Shown here in pieces: positions 32,476 through 45,135 of a stretch of 64,000 nucleotides of DNA; within the stretch, counting starts at the first letter, position 1, and every line of letters starts with the position of its first letter. Both the position numbers and the translations under genes were made by a program. The notes under the pieces are model-generated. The model was not told the DNA's origin. It worked only from the letters and a program-made list of their open reading frames with translations, and ran no database searches. Origin of the DNA: Euonymus europaeus (Eukaryota; Streptophyta; Magnoliopsida; Celastrales; Celastraceae); contig OY756969.1 of the NCBI GenBank assembly GCA_963580455.1, positions 18,696,760 through 18,760,759 of the forward strand, read 5' to 3'.

Positions 32476-33345
32476 TTTGAAGCATGCTTTTTTCACGATA
32501 TTTCCTCTAATGTTTCTTCTGTGGCTGATTTTAGGCCCATTTTGTGTTGCAATGTTATTTACAAAGGAATTGTTGGCCCTACTCAGAATGCCTTCGTAGG
32601 AGGTAGAAATATGGCTGACAATATCCATCTTGTTCAATAGTTGTTGCGGCATTATGAAAGAAAGACAGCCTCTTCCAGATACTCAATAAAAATTGACTTC
32701 AAAAAGACTTTTGACTCTATGCAATGGAAGTTTATTAGGAATATTTTCCTTTCGTTTGGCTTTCCCTTATAGTTTGTGCATTGGGTGATGATATGTGTAG
32801 AAACTACTGCCTTCTTTATAGGAGTTAATGGGGACCTATTTGGGTTCTTCAAAGTTAAGTGTGGGGTTCGACAAGGAGATCCATTATATCCCTATCTCTT
32901 CATTATGTGCATGGAGTACTTTTATAGGTAGTTGAATCTTGCTTCTGCCAATCCGAGCTTTGGCTTCCATCCCAAGTGTCACTCATTAAGAATATCTCAC
33001 TTAGCTTTTGCTGATGACGTTGTTCTTTTATCTCGTGGAGATCTTTCCTCTATGCAGACTCTTTATGATGAGCTCATGGAATTTAGCAAGGTCTCTGGAT
33101 TATCCATTAATGCTATGAAATCTTCTATTTTCTTTGGAGGGGTAAATCAGATTATTAGAGCTAGTATTCTTCGGGCTACTGGTTTTTCTATGGGCTTCTT
33201 TCCCTTTACCTATCTTGGAGTGTCTTTGAGTCCTCATAGACTTCTTACTAGCCAATTCAGTCCTCTAGTTTAGAAGGTTGAGTCAACGATCCAGCTTTGG
33301 AAGGGTAAAATTTTATCTTATGCTGAAAGGTTGGAGCTTGTTCGT
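32476..33345 (+). pseudogene. LINE ORF2: reverse transcriptase
   Basis: Blocks seen in order: SSVADFRPILCCNVIYK, an internal deletion where about 15-20 residues are missing, TQNAFVGGRNMADNIHLVQ, then a TAG, IKIDFKKTFDSMQW (first catalytic Asp), VKCGVRQGDPLYPYLF, and LAFADDVVLLSRGD, the FADD catalytic box, intact. GLSINAMKSSIFFGG and FTYLGVSL follow, a stop at 33271-33273, then LWKGKILSYAERLELVR at the edge of the insert. This is the L1 order. The enzyme performs target-primed reverse transcription. At least three stops and the deletion inactivate this copy. Confidence 0.85.
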
Positions 33346-35126
33346 TGTGAAATCCCAATTTTTCTATGGGTTTAAAAAAAATAAAAATAAAAAATATTTT
33401 GATAAACCACTGTTGTTGGAGACACCTCCACCGACAATAAAAAGTTGGAAAAACCACATGGTGGAGACCATGTGGTTGGAAGATAAGATCATAATTCTTT
33501 AAAATATATATAATAAAAAAAACTAATTGGTTTGCAAACTTTCGGTGGAGAAAGGTCACCAATAGTGGAGCTAATATTACATGGCGCGACCTTGGTTTGG
33601 CATTTAAGCACAACTAAAATTAAATAAAAGAGACTATGTGATGTGTCTCCATTTAAGTAGATAAAAATGGGACAATAAATTATAGTGTGGGACGATAAAT
33701 TATGGGAAGGTTTGATCAAATAAATAGAACCCAATGTATAGAAACGCAATATTAACAAAGATAAGCTGCAAGTATGTTTACAAATAAACTCCATCTGTAT
33801 ACCATTTTAGTTACGTAAGAGTTTCTGGAGTTGGAGATCAAGATCAGTAGTTTTAAGTTCGGGTTGAGATCATTGGTGAGCATATAGAAGGTCGGAAGCT
33901 GTTGTCGAAGGTGAGGAGAACACTCAAGGTGAGAATTTCTCTCTTGTTGGCAGGGGCCTTCATGGTAGAATTTTGTAAATTAGATCACCGTATAAGAGGT
34001 CATGTAGCGTCACAGTGACAACAATACAACTTAAAATAAAGGCACTTGTATATATTACATATGTGTGTTCAATCCATGCTACTTATATAAATACAAGAAT
34101 TGGAGACAACCGTAAATCTTATTGTTAACATAAATTTACGTTGCTTCGGTAGATATGAATTGATGATTACGAAAAATTAATAAATCCAAAAAGATTTTGA
34201 TTGATCACCCTTTTTCTAATTATAATATATATATACATAATATATATTATTAAGTATGAAATGGTTTACCATTTATTAAACTTTGCCCAATCGTATTGGA
34301 TTATGCGGTTGACGTTGGATTGCCAAAATATAGTCATAGTAATCACGGCAATGATAGGGTCACAACCATAAGATCGCCATATCGTTTGGGGCTTGCAGGG
34401 TGGTTGTGCTAGCTACACACCACCAAGACGTCATGACTGTCTGAGGATTGATACCCATTTATTTATGGATGTACCTACATGATGGATCTAGGGTACTTTG
34501 GTGCCACAGAGTCTGATGTGGATTCCGGACTACTGTGTGCTATGGTTGGCTATATATATGTATATACGATAAAAACACGTATACATATACATGATGATTG
34601 AGTGTGTTGCAGCACGAGCATTATCATATCATTTTTCTCTTGCACTTTTATATTCAAGTTTGCTTTATGGCAATCTTTCCGATTGATATATATATATTAT
34701 ACATATATATATATATATATCATTATGGTTGATCCAGATTTTTGAGTTGAGCTTACTCGACTCGGTTATCTCACTTAGGTAACTGAGTTCTAGTTGGGTA
34801 CTTACCCCTACTGAGCTTTTGTGCTCATTCTCCTATTTTTCACATTCTTTTCAGGTGAGCACGATGTTGTGGATCAGCAACCTGGAGTGTAACCGCGAGG
34901 TGGGCTGAATACTTAGATTGGAGGGTTGTGGGCTATGGTTTACTTTCGAACATTTATGTACTATTACATATTATTCTGTATGTGGTTTGACTTGATATGG
35001 TTTCGATTTAGAATGTAAGGATTGTTTCCTATTGTTGTGTGTCATAATTCAATAATGTTTGATGGATTTATATTTGAGATAATTTATGTAATTTTAGATG
35101 ACCCCTGGTTGGGACGGGGCGTCGCA
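33346..35126 (+). mobile_element. Solo LTR, 1.78 kb, inside LINE reverse transcriptase
   Basis: It starts TGTGAAATCCCAATTTTT, ends GGGGCGTCGCA and has flanks TTCGT (33341-33345) and TTCAT (35127-35131), a target duplication with one CpG-type change. The LINE frame is continuous once it is removed. It contains CCCCTACTGAGCTTTTGTGCTCA near 34806 and a TTTTCAG/GTGAGCA junction near 34853, as in the other long LTRs of this window. No coding frame. 3' orientation inferred from these motifs. Confidence 0.8.
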
Positions 35127-35345
35127 TTCATTTTATCCTTCAGGGGGTTGATCAATTCTGGCTTGGCATCTTCCCAGTTTCAGCATAAGTAATTCATAAA
35201 CTCACTAGCCTCTGCAGAAATTTCCTTTGGAGTGGGGACATGCACAGATCCAATACGGCTTTGGTTTCTTGGAAAGATCTTCTTCCTAAACAAGAGGGAG
35301 GTTTGGGTTTGCTTGATCTTGAAGTTAAAAACAAAAGCTTATTTA
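35127..35345 (+). pseudogene. LINE ORF2: segment after the reverse transcriptase thumb
   Basis: Encodes LQGVDQFWLGIFPVSA, then LCRNFLWSGD, ALVSWKDLLPKQEGGLGLLD and LEVKNKSLF, the standard stretch between reverse transcriptase and zf-RVT in plant L1 elements. A stop breaks it near 35190. Bounded by insertions on both sides. Confidence 0.8.
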
Positions 35346-35845
35346 TGAAGGTCAGGCTTGTGAGCCCGTACGACCTAAAGGCCTATTGGTCCATCTAAGG
35401 CTTGTCAGTCCCCGTCAGACTTATGAGTCCGTATGACAATTAAAGCATGTTGGCTCCATTTAGCTCTACATGACATATATGGACAATTAGAGCCCATCAG
35501 GCCGTTGGGCTTCAATACAAAATAAGACTTAATTGTGTTTGACAATGGCCCAATAAAAGTCCAATTGTTGACAGCGTGAACAACTTACGTGCCAAACATG
35601 TGAGCTATAACACTATAAATATGAGTAGTCCAAGCCTCTTGAATCTCTCTGGTCATTCTCCTGGTTCCACTTCTCTCTCTAAAAGTCTATTCATTTCTCT
35701 CACTACAAATTCCCCCTCCGTCATTGGACTCGATCGTATGAGACCACCCCGATGATCATCACTCATTCGTTCGACCTAGTGTATATTCGCAGGTTGTCGA
35801 AGGCCTCAATCGACTTTTCATTGATTGAAGATTTTTGCGTCTACA
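35346..35845 (+). mobile_element. LTR-like insert, 500 bp
   Basis: It starts TGAAGGTCAGGCTTGTGAG and ends GCGTCTACA, with flanks ATTTA (35341-35345) and ATTTC (35846-35850), a four-of-five target duplication. It contains a TATA box (CTATAAATAT, 35613-35622) followed by CTCTCTCTAAAAG. The LINE frame resumes right after it (KIDSLWIQWFHQ). It is probably a solo LTR of a small element; no related copy lies in this window. Confidence 0.6.
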
Positions 35846-36584
35846 ATTTCAAAAATTGACTCTTTATGGATTCAATGGTTTCATCAATAGTTTTTGTTCA
35901 ATCAATCCATCTGGGCAGCTACTACACATAAATCAACTTTACCAATGTGGAAATACATTGTTTATCTTAAGGATTATATGCTTCAATGTTCTGGAGGTGT
36001 GGCCAAGATATTCTTCAGATCCAAGAGTGGCATGGTACCTTTTCTCTATCTCGAAATGCCTATGAATTTTTTAGGATTAAAAGAGATAATGTGGCCTGGA
36101 AGAGAGTCGTTTGGGAAGCTTGGTCTCTACCTAAGTTCTCTTTCATTTTGTGATTGGTAGTCAGGGGTCGCTAAAAACTAAGGATAGGCTACGGTTCATT
36201 CTGATTAATACCTATTGTATTTTTTGCTAGAGGGAAGAGGAAACTCATAGGCTTTGTTCTTTATGTGCCCTTGGGTTCATTCATTTTGGAAGAAAGTAAG
36301 GGCATGGATCAAAGTCCAAAAGTGCTCATAAAATGCGTCCTAGTGCTTTCAGAGGGTTGCATGATAATACAAAAGGTGTTACCACGAGAATGAAAAAGGC
36401 TTCTCTAAGTATTATGGTCTATCTTATTTGGCAAGAGCGGAACAAGAGGGTCTTTAAGAAAGCCTCCCAAGATATTGAGGTTATTGTGCATAAATTTCAG
36501 ATAATATTTTGTTCTATTCTTTACTTCAATGTTAAAGATCGTAATATTTCTTCAGAATGGATTCATAAACTCATGGGTCAGTGA
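35846..36584 (+). pseudogene. LINE ORF2: zf-RVT and C-terminus
   Basis: The frame reads WAATTHKSTLPMWKYIVYLKDYML, then switches frame to AWKRVVWEAWSLPKFSFILW. The zinc-binding zf-RVT segment follows (CIFC...ETHRLCSLCALGFIHFG, about 36215-36290). A basic tail with LIWQERNKRVFKKASQDIEVIVHK closes at TGA 36582-36584. The zf-RVT Cys and His residues look present. No RNase H domain follows. Confidence 0.8.
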
Positions 36585-37068
36585 TCTTATTGCCTTTCAT
36601 AGCCTATGGCTGGCTTTGTGGATGGATCTTTGGATTGACTGCATGATTTGGTTTTATTATTATGCTTTGTTTGTTGATCGTACCAATTTGAGTTGTGATG
36701 TTGCTCAACATTTTGGTGGGACACTAGTTGCTGCTATGGGATGGTTGAATTTGATATCTTTGGAGGTTAATGGTTCATACAGTCTGAGTTCCTTTCAAAT
36801 GTGGATCTATATGCCTACCTCTTTTTCTAAATTATTTCTGGTTCTGTTCTTGTGAGGACGAGAGTCAAACATGAGTGAGAGTGTGTGGGACAAATGATGT
36901 CAGTAAAAGGGAAACACGAGTGTTTGAGGGGACTTGTGTGAACCATATGAAATTCAGGGTTGGATGGTAATGTTCTATTTTCAAACTAATTCTCTTTTTG
37001 TTTTGCAGGGTTTTAAATTGAGGCTTACTTTAAGGAACTGGATGCTCAAACAAATTTTCCACACTGTG
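36585..37068 (+). other. LINE 3' UTR, first part
   Basis: No coding domain. The 108-codon frame at 36529-36855 is an overlap in another phase. A block near 36852-36930 (CACGAGTG, GGGAAACACGAG) recurs at 47230-47275 on the far side of the insert. Confidence 0.6.
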
Positions 37069-37968
37069 TGTAATACCCCAAGTGTTTAGGCATGTTAAAT
37101 ATTAGGATTGGTTAGATTGAAGGTGAATATGTGAAATGGAATTAAATAAAATCAAAATATGTTTCATCAATTCTATATGAGAAATAAAATTTATGAGCGA
37201 AAGAATTATTTAAATCGGAGGTAAGATGAAATTACCGTGAATTTTAGAAGTGGGAAAAGGGATAATACAAATGAAGATATTCGTAATGGCAAGTTGGTAA
37301 ATAATGGTGGTTGGTACGTGTAATTAAACTAGAAAGCGGGAGCATAAAGGTAAAAGGGGCTGGAAAACCAAATAACATAAAATAAAATAAAAATCTATTG
37401 GCACGGAAATCAAGAACCCTAATCTGGAAATTTGGGGAACAGCGGCGATGGAGAGGCGGTACGGCAATTCCGCAACGGATTGAGACAAGTCCGGTGTCGA
37501 AAAAAGGATAATGGTGAGGCGAGTTCAATGAAGCCTGTTTCGGATTAAACGGAGGAGATTCAAGCCGGCAACGAAGAGGGAGACGCCACGGCTGCCGAGA
37601 TCTTTAAAGTCGAAATTTCTCAATCTCTGATCACAAAACAAGTAACTAACACCGGCACTGGTCTTCCCAAAAATGAACCCACACGTGTCTGCTAGACCCG
37701 TGTGAGGGAGAAACAACACTGGGTTGACCTGACCCGATTGGGTTGGGCAGACCCAGTTCAGAATAAAAATAATTTTAATTTTAAATAATGGAATTAGTAA
37801 TAATAAAATGTGATGTTATTTTGGAATTTTAGGAACGAATTTTTCAAAAGTTTAAAAGAAGTTTATTATTGAAAAAGCATGTGACGGTAAGTGATACTCA
37901 CCTATGTCACGGAATTGCATGCTGAAGGATTATTAATTTTATAATTCCTGTAATTGTATGTATAAGTA

Positions 37969-38005
<37 letters not shown>

Positions 38006-39111
38006 GTTAGTATGATTGAGTTGCTATAATGAGATTGATATTGTTATAATAATAGTTGTATGAACTCTGTTGATTATAGACATCAAGTTGATGTGGTTAT
38101 GAACTGTCATGTAATTATATATATATATATATATATGTAAGACCAAATTTATGAAGATGTGTTATCTGTATAGTAATATATACGTTAATTGTGTTGTGTT
38201 TATGAGACTTAATTAGTGATGATGAGTTATCTGTGGATGGTGAACTGCTATGTGATGATATATAGAGGTTATAGTTAATGGTCACACTGCATGAATCATA
38301 GCATATCATGGCATACATGACATACACATTAAGGGAAAATGTTTTCACGAACTAGGTATTACTGCTACAGGTATGGTGTACTGGAAAGAGAAAGGTTTAT
38401 AAGGTACTGTTAAATGAAAAGGAAAAGGAAAAAGGAAAATGTGTAAGGGGTACAGATGTTGATTGAATGTGCTCTATGGTAGAGTATTAGATAGAAAATC
38501 TTGACTGGTTGCTCTGTAGCAGTTTACCTAGGTTAAGGGTCTGAGTACTGAAAAAATGATTTAAATGGCTGACTATTTTCTAATGATGATGTTCATGTGC
38601 ATTCATGCATAAGTATTACTTGCTGGTCCTCGACTCACTAAGTTCCGTGTCACAGGTACGGAGTTCTCTGATGATTTTGCTAACATAGGAGTTGATGATG
38701 CCGCGAATCCATGAAAAAGGATGCTCATGTGCTAAAGTTAGGTTTTGATATTCCATGACAAGAATATTAACTTTTATTTAAGCTTTAAGGTTGTTGCTAG
38801 TATTTCAGGTTATCGTGATTAAACAAAAGTCCGCAAAATGAGGTCAAGAAATATATATTGGACGTTACTGATTTAATTACCATTATGAGGTTATGATTGT
38901 TAAATGCTCATCGGAATTAGGATGATTGATTTGAGTTATTTAAGGAGTTTAGTTAATTAGAGATAGATGATGCTTAGCTATATTTATTCTAGCATTAATT
39001 GGGTTCTTCTTATATATAGAATTAGGTAGTAGTGATGGACTGAGATGTAATATAGGTAGCGTTTTGCACTACGAGCTCGAAAATTAGAGTTTCGTGGAAC
39101 GGGGCGTTACA
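37069..39111 (+). repeat. 5' LTR of the LARD-like element
   Basis: 2043 bp, TGTAATACCCCAAGTG to GGGGCGTTACA. It carries (GT)n and (AT)n runs near 37971-38004 and 38118-38136, and a TGTCACAG/GTACGGAG junction near 38658. Differences from the 3' LTR are mostly transitions and small indels. Confidence 0.9.
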
Positions 39112-39113
39112 GA

Positions 39114-39124
39114 TGGTATCAGAG
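39114..39124 (+). promoter_or_regulatory. Primer-binding site (initiator tRNA-Met type)
   Basis: TGGTATCAGAG two bases after the 5' LTR. Confidence 0.9.
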
Positions 39125-40098
39125 GGCAACGGTCCTTTAAAATAAGTTAAATAGTATGATATATATAATGAGTGAAGGTTTGGTAAAGTTACATGAGCAT
39201 CATGGATCGGCACGACCATCAACAATTAAGTACTTTAAATTTAATTTCTATTGTTCGATAATCAATGTTTAATTATTTGTATATGCCTCCTAGAATGTAT
39301 ATGTGTTGAAATATATTAGTGTGATTTGAGATAATTACATTATTTATGTATGAGTAAGAAGAGGAATTGTGATAGGTCAATGTGCAGAACTGGTAGAGTA
39401 TGATATTTAAATGCTAGAATGTCGTGATAGGTGTATTCATGATTAATTTATCATTAAGGGAATTGGAGAATACATTTTTATTTATGCTTGGGTGATTCAT
39501 TAAATGAATGATCAATGGTGCGATCATAGTTTAAGTTAGGATTTCTGATGATTATCGGTGTAAGTAGCCTGACATAGTATTTAAGGATTTATCCTTAGCA
39601 TTGTAAATGGGAAATGTGATTGCATTCTCATTGGAGCTACTGTAATGATATATGATGGTATATACATGATATCATGTTAGTATTGACACGATAGATAGTA
39701 AGTATTTAATAGAGATGAATAACTAAAGATCCATGTATCAGAGAATATGATTGGACTTATGGAATGTTAGTATCATGACAATTTAAATTAGCATGAGATA
39801 ATAAGGTAGCGATAAGTGGGATACTGGATCGTTACTTAATAATTTGTTTGGATCACTATGGTATTGAAGAAGGATAGATCGTAAGGTTATAGGACAAAAT
39901 AATCTAATACTGGTAGTGATATTCACCGGCCCGGGGAAGTTAAAACCCTTTGGTATCACATACATTAAAAATAATTAAATTAATAGAAGTAATTTTACTA
40001 GTAATTAGTTTACTAGGAATGCAAAAATATTTGTCCCTATAGGTGTTCTTGTACAATGGAATATATGAGTACTTAAGTAAGATGTTTGTGTGGATGAT

Positions 40099-42365
40099 TG
40101 TGACACCCCGATCTGGGCGCCCCACTGGCGCCCTTTGGCGCCGTCCTAGGCCGCTAGTGCGATCATCCGGCAGACCGGAAACTCTGGCGGCATCTCCCCG
40201 TATATCGGAAAGTCCCCGCCTGTATCAGAACACGCAGGAAATATTTATTCCATCACACTAGCAACCTAGCTAGGCCTCAGGCCTCAAACACATGCAATCC
40301 TAATCCTAGGGCCTCAGGCCATCCACTACCAGCATGCACAAACTGATAGTAATAATCATAACAACAAATTCATAATATCATATAACCAAAATCAATACTC
40401 AGCATGCATCAAGCATACACCCTCTGGTGCCAACCGATTATAATAATATTATGAATAACATTCATACATCAAATTCAAAATATGTGCTAGAGTATATCTC
40501 TAACACCCACATCCTACCCAGGGCCATCCATGTCATATCCCGCCTCACTGATCCGCTCCACCGGTACCTGTACCAATATCTCCTGTGGGAAGGAATAAAA
40601 AATAGGGAGTGAGCAAGAAGCTCTGTAGGGTTAAGAGTATAAACGTTTAAAGGCCGAATCCAAACAATAGGTTATGCAACGATATGAAATCTACTACATG
40701 CACGTATACTCAACAATCACATATAGCATTAATCCGGGCAATCCCCTCAATGAGCAAACCTCATCGATACCATGGCTCGTTCCATGTAATATCGAACGTG
40801 AGCAAGCTCACCACATCAACTCATCAATATCATGGACGCTATCCATGCATATTGAACAGGAGCAAGCTCCCAACATCAAACGCTCTTGGATTACCCGATT
40901 GCGTGAACCTATCACGCCCGCACCATTCCAGGCAAAGTCCCTCATTAACCAAACATCTAGTGCGTTATCCTACTTGGAGATCACATGACTTGGTGGTAGT
41001 TCTCATCACCTCGTCATCCCTCCATGTAGCTTTCAAGAATCCTAAGAAGCCCCGAGTCCATACCCGGTCCCCAATGCAATTCTAATGCATTTATGCCATG
41101 ACATGCCGAAAAGTATATACATATGAACATCCTACATACATATATACGTAACTACTATGATGCATGAACGGAAAATCACACCGTGCCCATAGGTGATGGG
41201 ACACTGACAAAGGGTCATGCAACTTCAAGAATAAATTAGGGTTCATTTTCCCTTAGAAACAATTAAGGCGGAAACACAAACAAACGACCAATGAGGAATC
41301 AAAACGCTCTTTAAGTAATGAGAACGAACGATAGAAAGAAAGGTTGGAAATCCCCTACCTCGTGTCGAGCAATTCACCACAAAATCACAATTACGTTGCT
41401 AGGGTTTCCGATTTTCCCAACCTAACAATGTGACTAAACCGAACCCATTCACACATCAATTTACAACCAGTAACGCGTAATAACATCAATTTAAATCACT
41501 AAATTTAGAAAACTTACTTTCTCTCTCTAGGGTTTCTTCCAAAAATCTCCAATCTCAACCCAAGCTCAAATCCACTCTAAATCATAAACCAATCTACATA
41601 AACATCCAAAATCAACATATCTAAAGCATAGAACCCAATTTCAAAAGAATCTAACAAGATCTACAAAAACTTAATTTTTACCAAAAGTGAGAAAACTTAC
41701 CAAAACTCTTGAATCTTCCTTGAATCCTCTCTAAATCTCCAAAACCAAGCTTCAATCTTCCATGAATCACCTCTAATTCACTTCTCTCTCTAGAATCGTC
41801 TCTCTCTCTCTAAAAGTCAGACTCCCAGAAGAAATGAAGAAACAACCCGTTTTCATCATATGAAACACGAGTGGTGCCTAGGCGCTCTGGCCTTATAACT
41901 TCCCCAGGCGCGTTGCTCTGGGTGCCTAGGCGTGCAGCATTTTCACGCCCAGGCAAGGTGCGCCTAGGCGCCCTAGCGCCTGATCAGCTCTCCATCTCCC
42001 TGGTCTGGGGGCCATCCTGGGCGTGCTGCTTTTCACGCCCAGGCGAGGTGCACCTAGGCGCCCTAGCGCTTGAGCAGCTTCCCAGCTTCCTCGACTAGGC
42101 GCCTTCCTGGGCGTGCTGATTATTCACGCCCAGGCGAGGTGCGCCTAGGCGCCCTCAGCGCCCACTCCACTTCCTCTCGTCCACTACACTGGGCGCAGCG
42201 CCTAGGCGCCCTGAAGTGCGCCCGGTCCAGTGTCCCTTCTCCTTCTCCTTCTCCCTTCTGGCATGCCACCTACTAGACTAGGCGCCCAGAAGGTGCGCCT
42301 AGTCCAGTTCTGAATTCTGGAATAAGACACAAAAATTCCACCCAAATTTGGGTCGGGGTTTCACA
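40099..42365 (-). mobile_element. Solo LTR, 2.27 kb, reverse-oriented copy of the 21020 family
   Basis: On the plus strand it starts TGTGACACCCCGATC and ends GGTCGGGGTTTCACA, flanked by perfect ATGAT duplications (40094-40098 and 42366-42370). It matches the reverse complement of 21020-23257 over most of its length, including the CCTAGG cluster and the CAGGTACCGGTGGAGCGG-like block. No coding frame. It inserted into the interior of the LARD-like element and so is younger than it. Confidence 0.9.
41877..42310. repeat. Cluster of GCGCCTAGGCGC-type palindromes
   Basis: CCTAGG-centred palindromes at 41877, 41925, 41963, 42053, 42144 and 42201. Between them TTCACGCCCAGGCGAGGTGC is repeated with small changes about every 90 bases (near 41942, 42031 and 42124), forming an imperfect tandem array. 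Confidence 0.85.
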
Positions 42366-45125
42366 ATGATTACTTGAAAATGTGCATTGGAATGAAGTGA
42401 AATACAGTTTATTATGTTTTACAGTGAATACAGTACATATTTGGGATTTTTCCTGGATGTTTGTAAATACATATTAAAGGAGTTATAATAAATAGATTGT
42501 GTGAGTTAGAAGATGTAGTTATCGAAATCAATAGGATATCTAATTGAAGCATATTGGTGAACTGGAATGGTTGAAAATCATACACATTGTCTCCAATGTG
42601 GTATTTATAATGAAGTATTTATATGATTACTTGAGATTTTTGTATGAACCCTGTACAGTATCGTAAATTGGATGCATAATATTGTGGTATTTAGCTTGGA
42701 TTAAGTAAGTGCTTCATTGTGAGTATTAATTAATTGATTATTATATGAATTTTTTTATATTCATATTCGTATCGTAAAACATAATTAGATGGGTATGCAA
42801 AATTATTTAAATATCATATAAATGTGCCAAAAATTTTCTGTATATACATGCATATTGGAAATAAGTTAACCTACCGTAAATAATTGCATAAGGAGCCATC
42901 AGTACGTACTGTATAATAGGAATATAAAAAAAACTAAGCTATACGTGGGATACTCAATCGAGAGCACAACAATGACACCAAACAAAGTAGGAACTATATA
43001 TTTAGTGGGTTGATAGTACAAATAAATCATATGGACTTGATTAATGTGATAATAAGTGCTTCGTTATACAAGTAGTTTATTTATGAACGAATTATGATTA
43101 ATAAAATTGAATGATATATTTTCTTTATGTGACAAGGGATAGGTTCCCGTTGCATTAGTAAATAAATTAAGTATTTATTATGGTTGCCGGGATATGGACA
43201 CTAGTTCGGGTGAAAGTAAAGTCATGGTTGAGATATAATAACTGATGTTTAATCATCGTATTTACTGCAAATGTTGATCTTTCATTTTAGTTATTTTATT
43301 CTACCTAAAGATTTATAATTGGGTTAAAAATTTTGAAGTAATAATGTATTAATTGAATGTTCTGTATCTGTGGCCGCTTAGCTGTATGGTAAGTATTTAA
43401 TGTAATGTGAGTATCATGCCGACATTTGGCCGGAGTGAGTATTTTACTATACGTGATACATTGATATTGCCATGGCATTGATCCAATTGCACATATGTGC
43501 ATGTAAATATATGTACATCGATGTTATATGAATAAATTTCTTGTACTATAAGATAATGTTAAATGTACAAAGTTATTGTAGACTCATAACACTCAATTTG
43601 AGTATAAGGTGATTTATATAATTGAGAAACGATTTAAGTTAGTTGAGACGATAGTAAGAAATGTAGGGTGAATTTAGGTGTTGGAATATAGTTAAAGTGA
43701 TATTCACAGTTTTATTATAATTGATGGAATTGAGAAATCTTTTCTATTTATGACCTTGAGGTTAAGTAAAGTTATAGTTTGTTCGTTACTGATAGAAGTA
43801 ACCTCAGACAGGTTTGCTTTGAGGTTGATAGGTTAGATAATTCTATAAAGGGTTTATATTGGGATGGGTTAGTGTACAATAGGAAAAGAGTTAGGATTTG
43901 AATATAACTAACTGAATCACATAAAATACATCAAGTATTGATAATCTAAAACGATAAAATGTAGGATGAACTATTTGATATGTATAGAGCTCCACTGAAA
44001 ATACACGTTCTATTGCTTGGATTGAAATGGATTTGGATAATTTAAAGTTAAAATAGAATATTGGTGTAGCATTGTATCGCATCTATAGATAAGTGATTAA
44101 TAAAATGTGCAATATATGGTATGTGTGTGTGTGTGTGTATATATATTGTGATGGGTTTTAACTAAATTGAAGATTGTAGTTATTATCATTATAATTGCTA
44201 GTGAATATTAGCATTGTATTTTTTTCGGTCCTAGCATAGTTGATATGATTTCAAGGTTGATACAAAGACTCAAATAAATGTCTCATGATAGGATCAATTA
44301 CATAAGTTAGTAGATAAGTGGCACTTAATTGGTCATAAGGAGATCTAAAGACTGAAATAGAACAATGATACTGTGATAGGTTACTTAGGAACTAATAAAA
44401 TTAAATTAAATTAAAAAAAATGAACCCATAAAATTAAACATAAGATAATTCATTGTAACTTAAGAGTCAAAATAAATTATTTAGAGTATGGAGATTAATA
44501 ACTAATTAGAGTATTTAAGTTGAAAAGGAAGTTATCATGAACAAACATGCAATAAAGGAAATATATCTATAGTCGATATAAAGTAGTAGCCGTTAGGTTG
44601 GACGGGTGATCTAAATCAAACGAGTGATTACAAAGCTAAGTTCATGCCAATCCCCAATATTGAATACTAAATTCCTTGAAACATAGATGAATTAATTGAC
44701 GCTATAAAGAAATCTAAGGTAAAAGAAATATAAGTAAAAGTACATAATAGTGCTAGAGAATAATAATATCGTTACAGTAAGTACATAACTCCTAAATGGA
44801 GAAACTGAATTATTTTGGTAAGATTTATGAGTCAATACTTTGGGTGGTGATATTTTAACATAAACGCAAAGTGGGTACATCGTGATATGAATTAATAAAT
44901 TACTATATGAATTTTTGAGTGTATATTTGTACCTGAATGATCTTCTAAATAGGAATGCAAAATTGTTACAAAGGCACCTATATGTGTGTTTCGAATAGAT
45001 GTATATACAGGTACATAGGAAATAGGTGGCACTAGCATAAAGTAAGTGTACATGGAGTAGTTTGGAAAAAAAAATACTCAAAACTGTTCATGTAATAGAA
45101 TGAATTTGAGGGACGAAATTTTTAT

Positions 45126-45134
45126 AGGGGGAGA
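45126..45134 (+). promoter_or_regulatory. Polypurine tract
   Basis: AGGGGGAGA directly before the 3' LTR, preceded by GGGACGAAATTTTTAT, a common plant Gypsy arrangement. Confidence 0.85.
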
Positions 45135-45135
45135 C

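Larger units (their letters stand above)
39125..45125 (+). other. Coding-free interior of the LARD-like element
   Basis: AT-rich. The open frames (for example minus 44692-45081, 129 codons, and minus 43891-44082) show no retroelement motif. Interrupted by the solo LTR at 40099-42365. (GT)n at 44118-44138. Confidence 0.7.

Noticed and set aside
44692..45081. 129-codon minus-strand ORF in the LARD interior
   Set aside because: Phe/Tyr/Leu-rich composition follows from AT-rich DNA; no motif.
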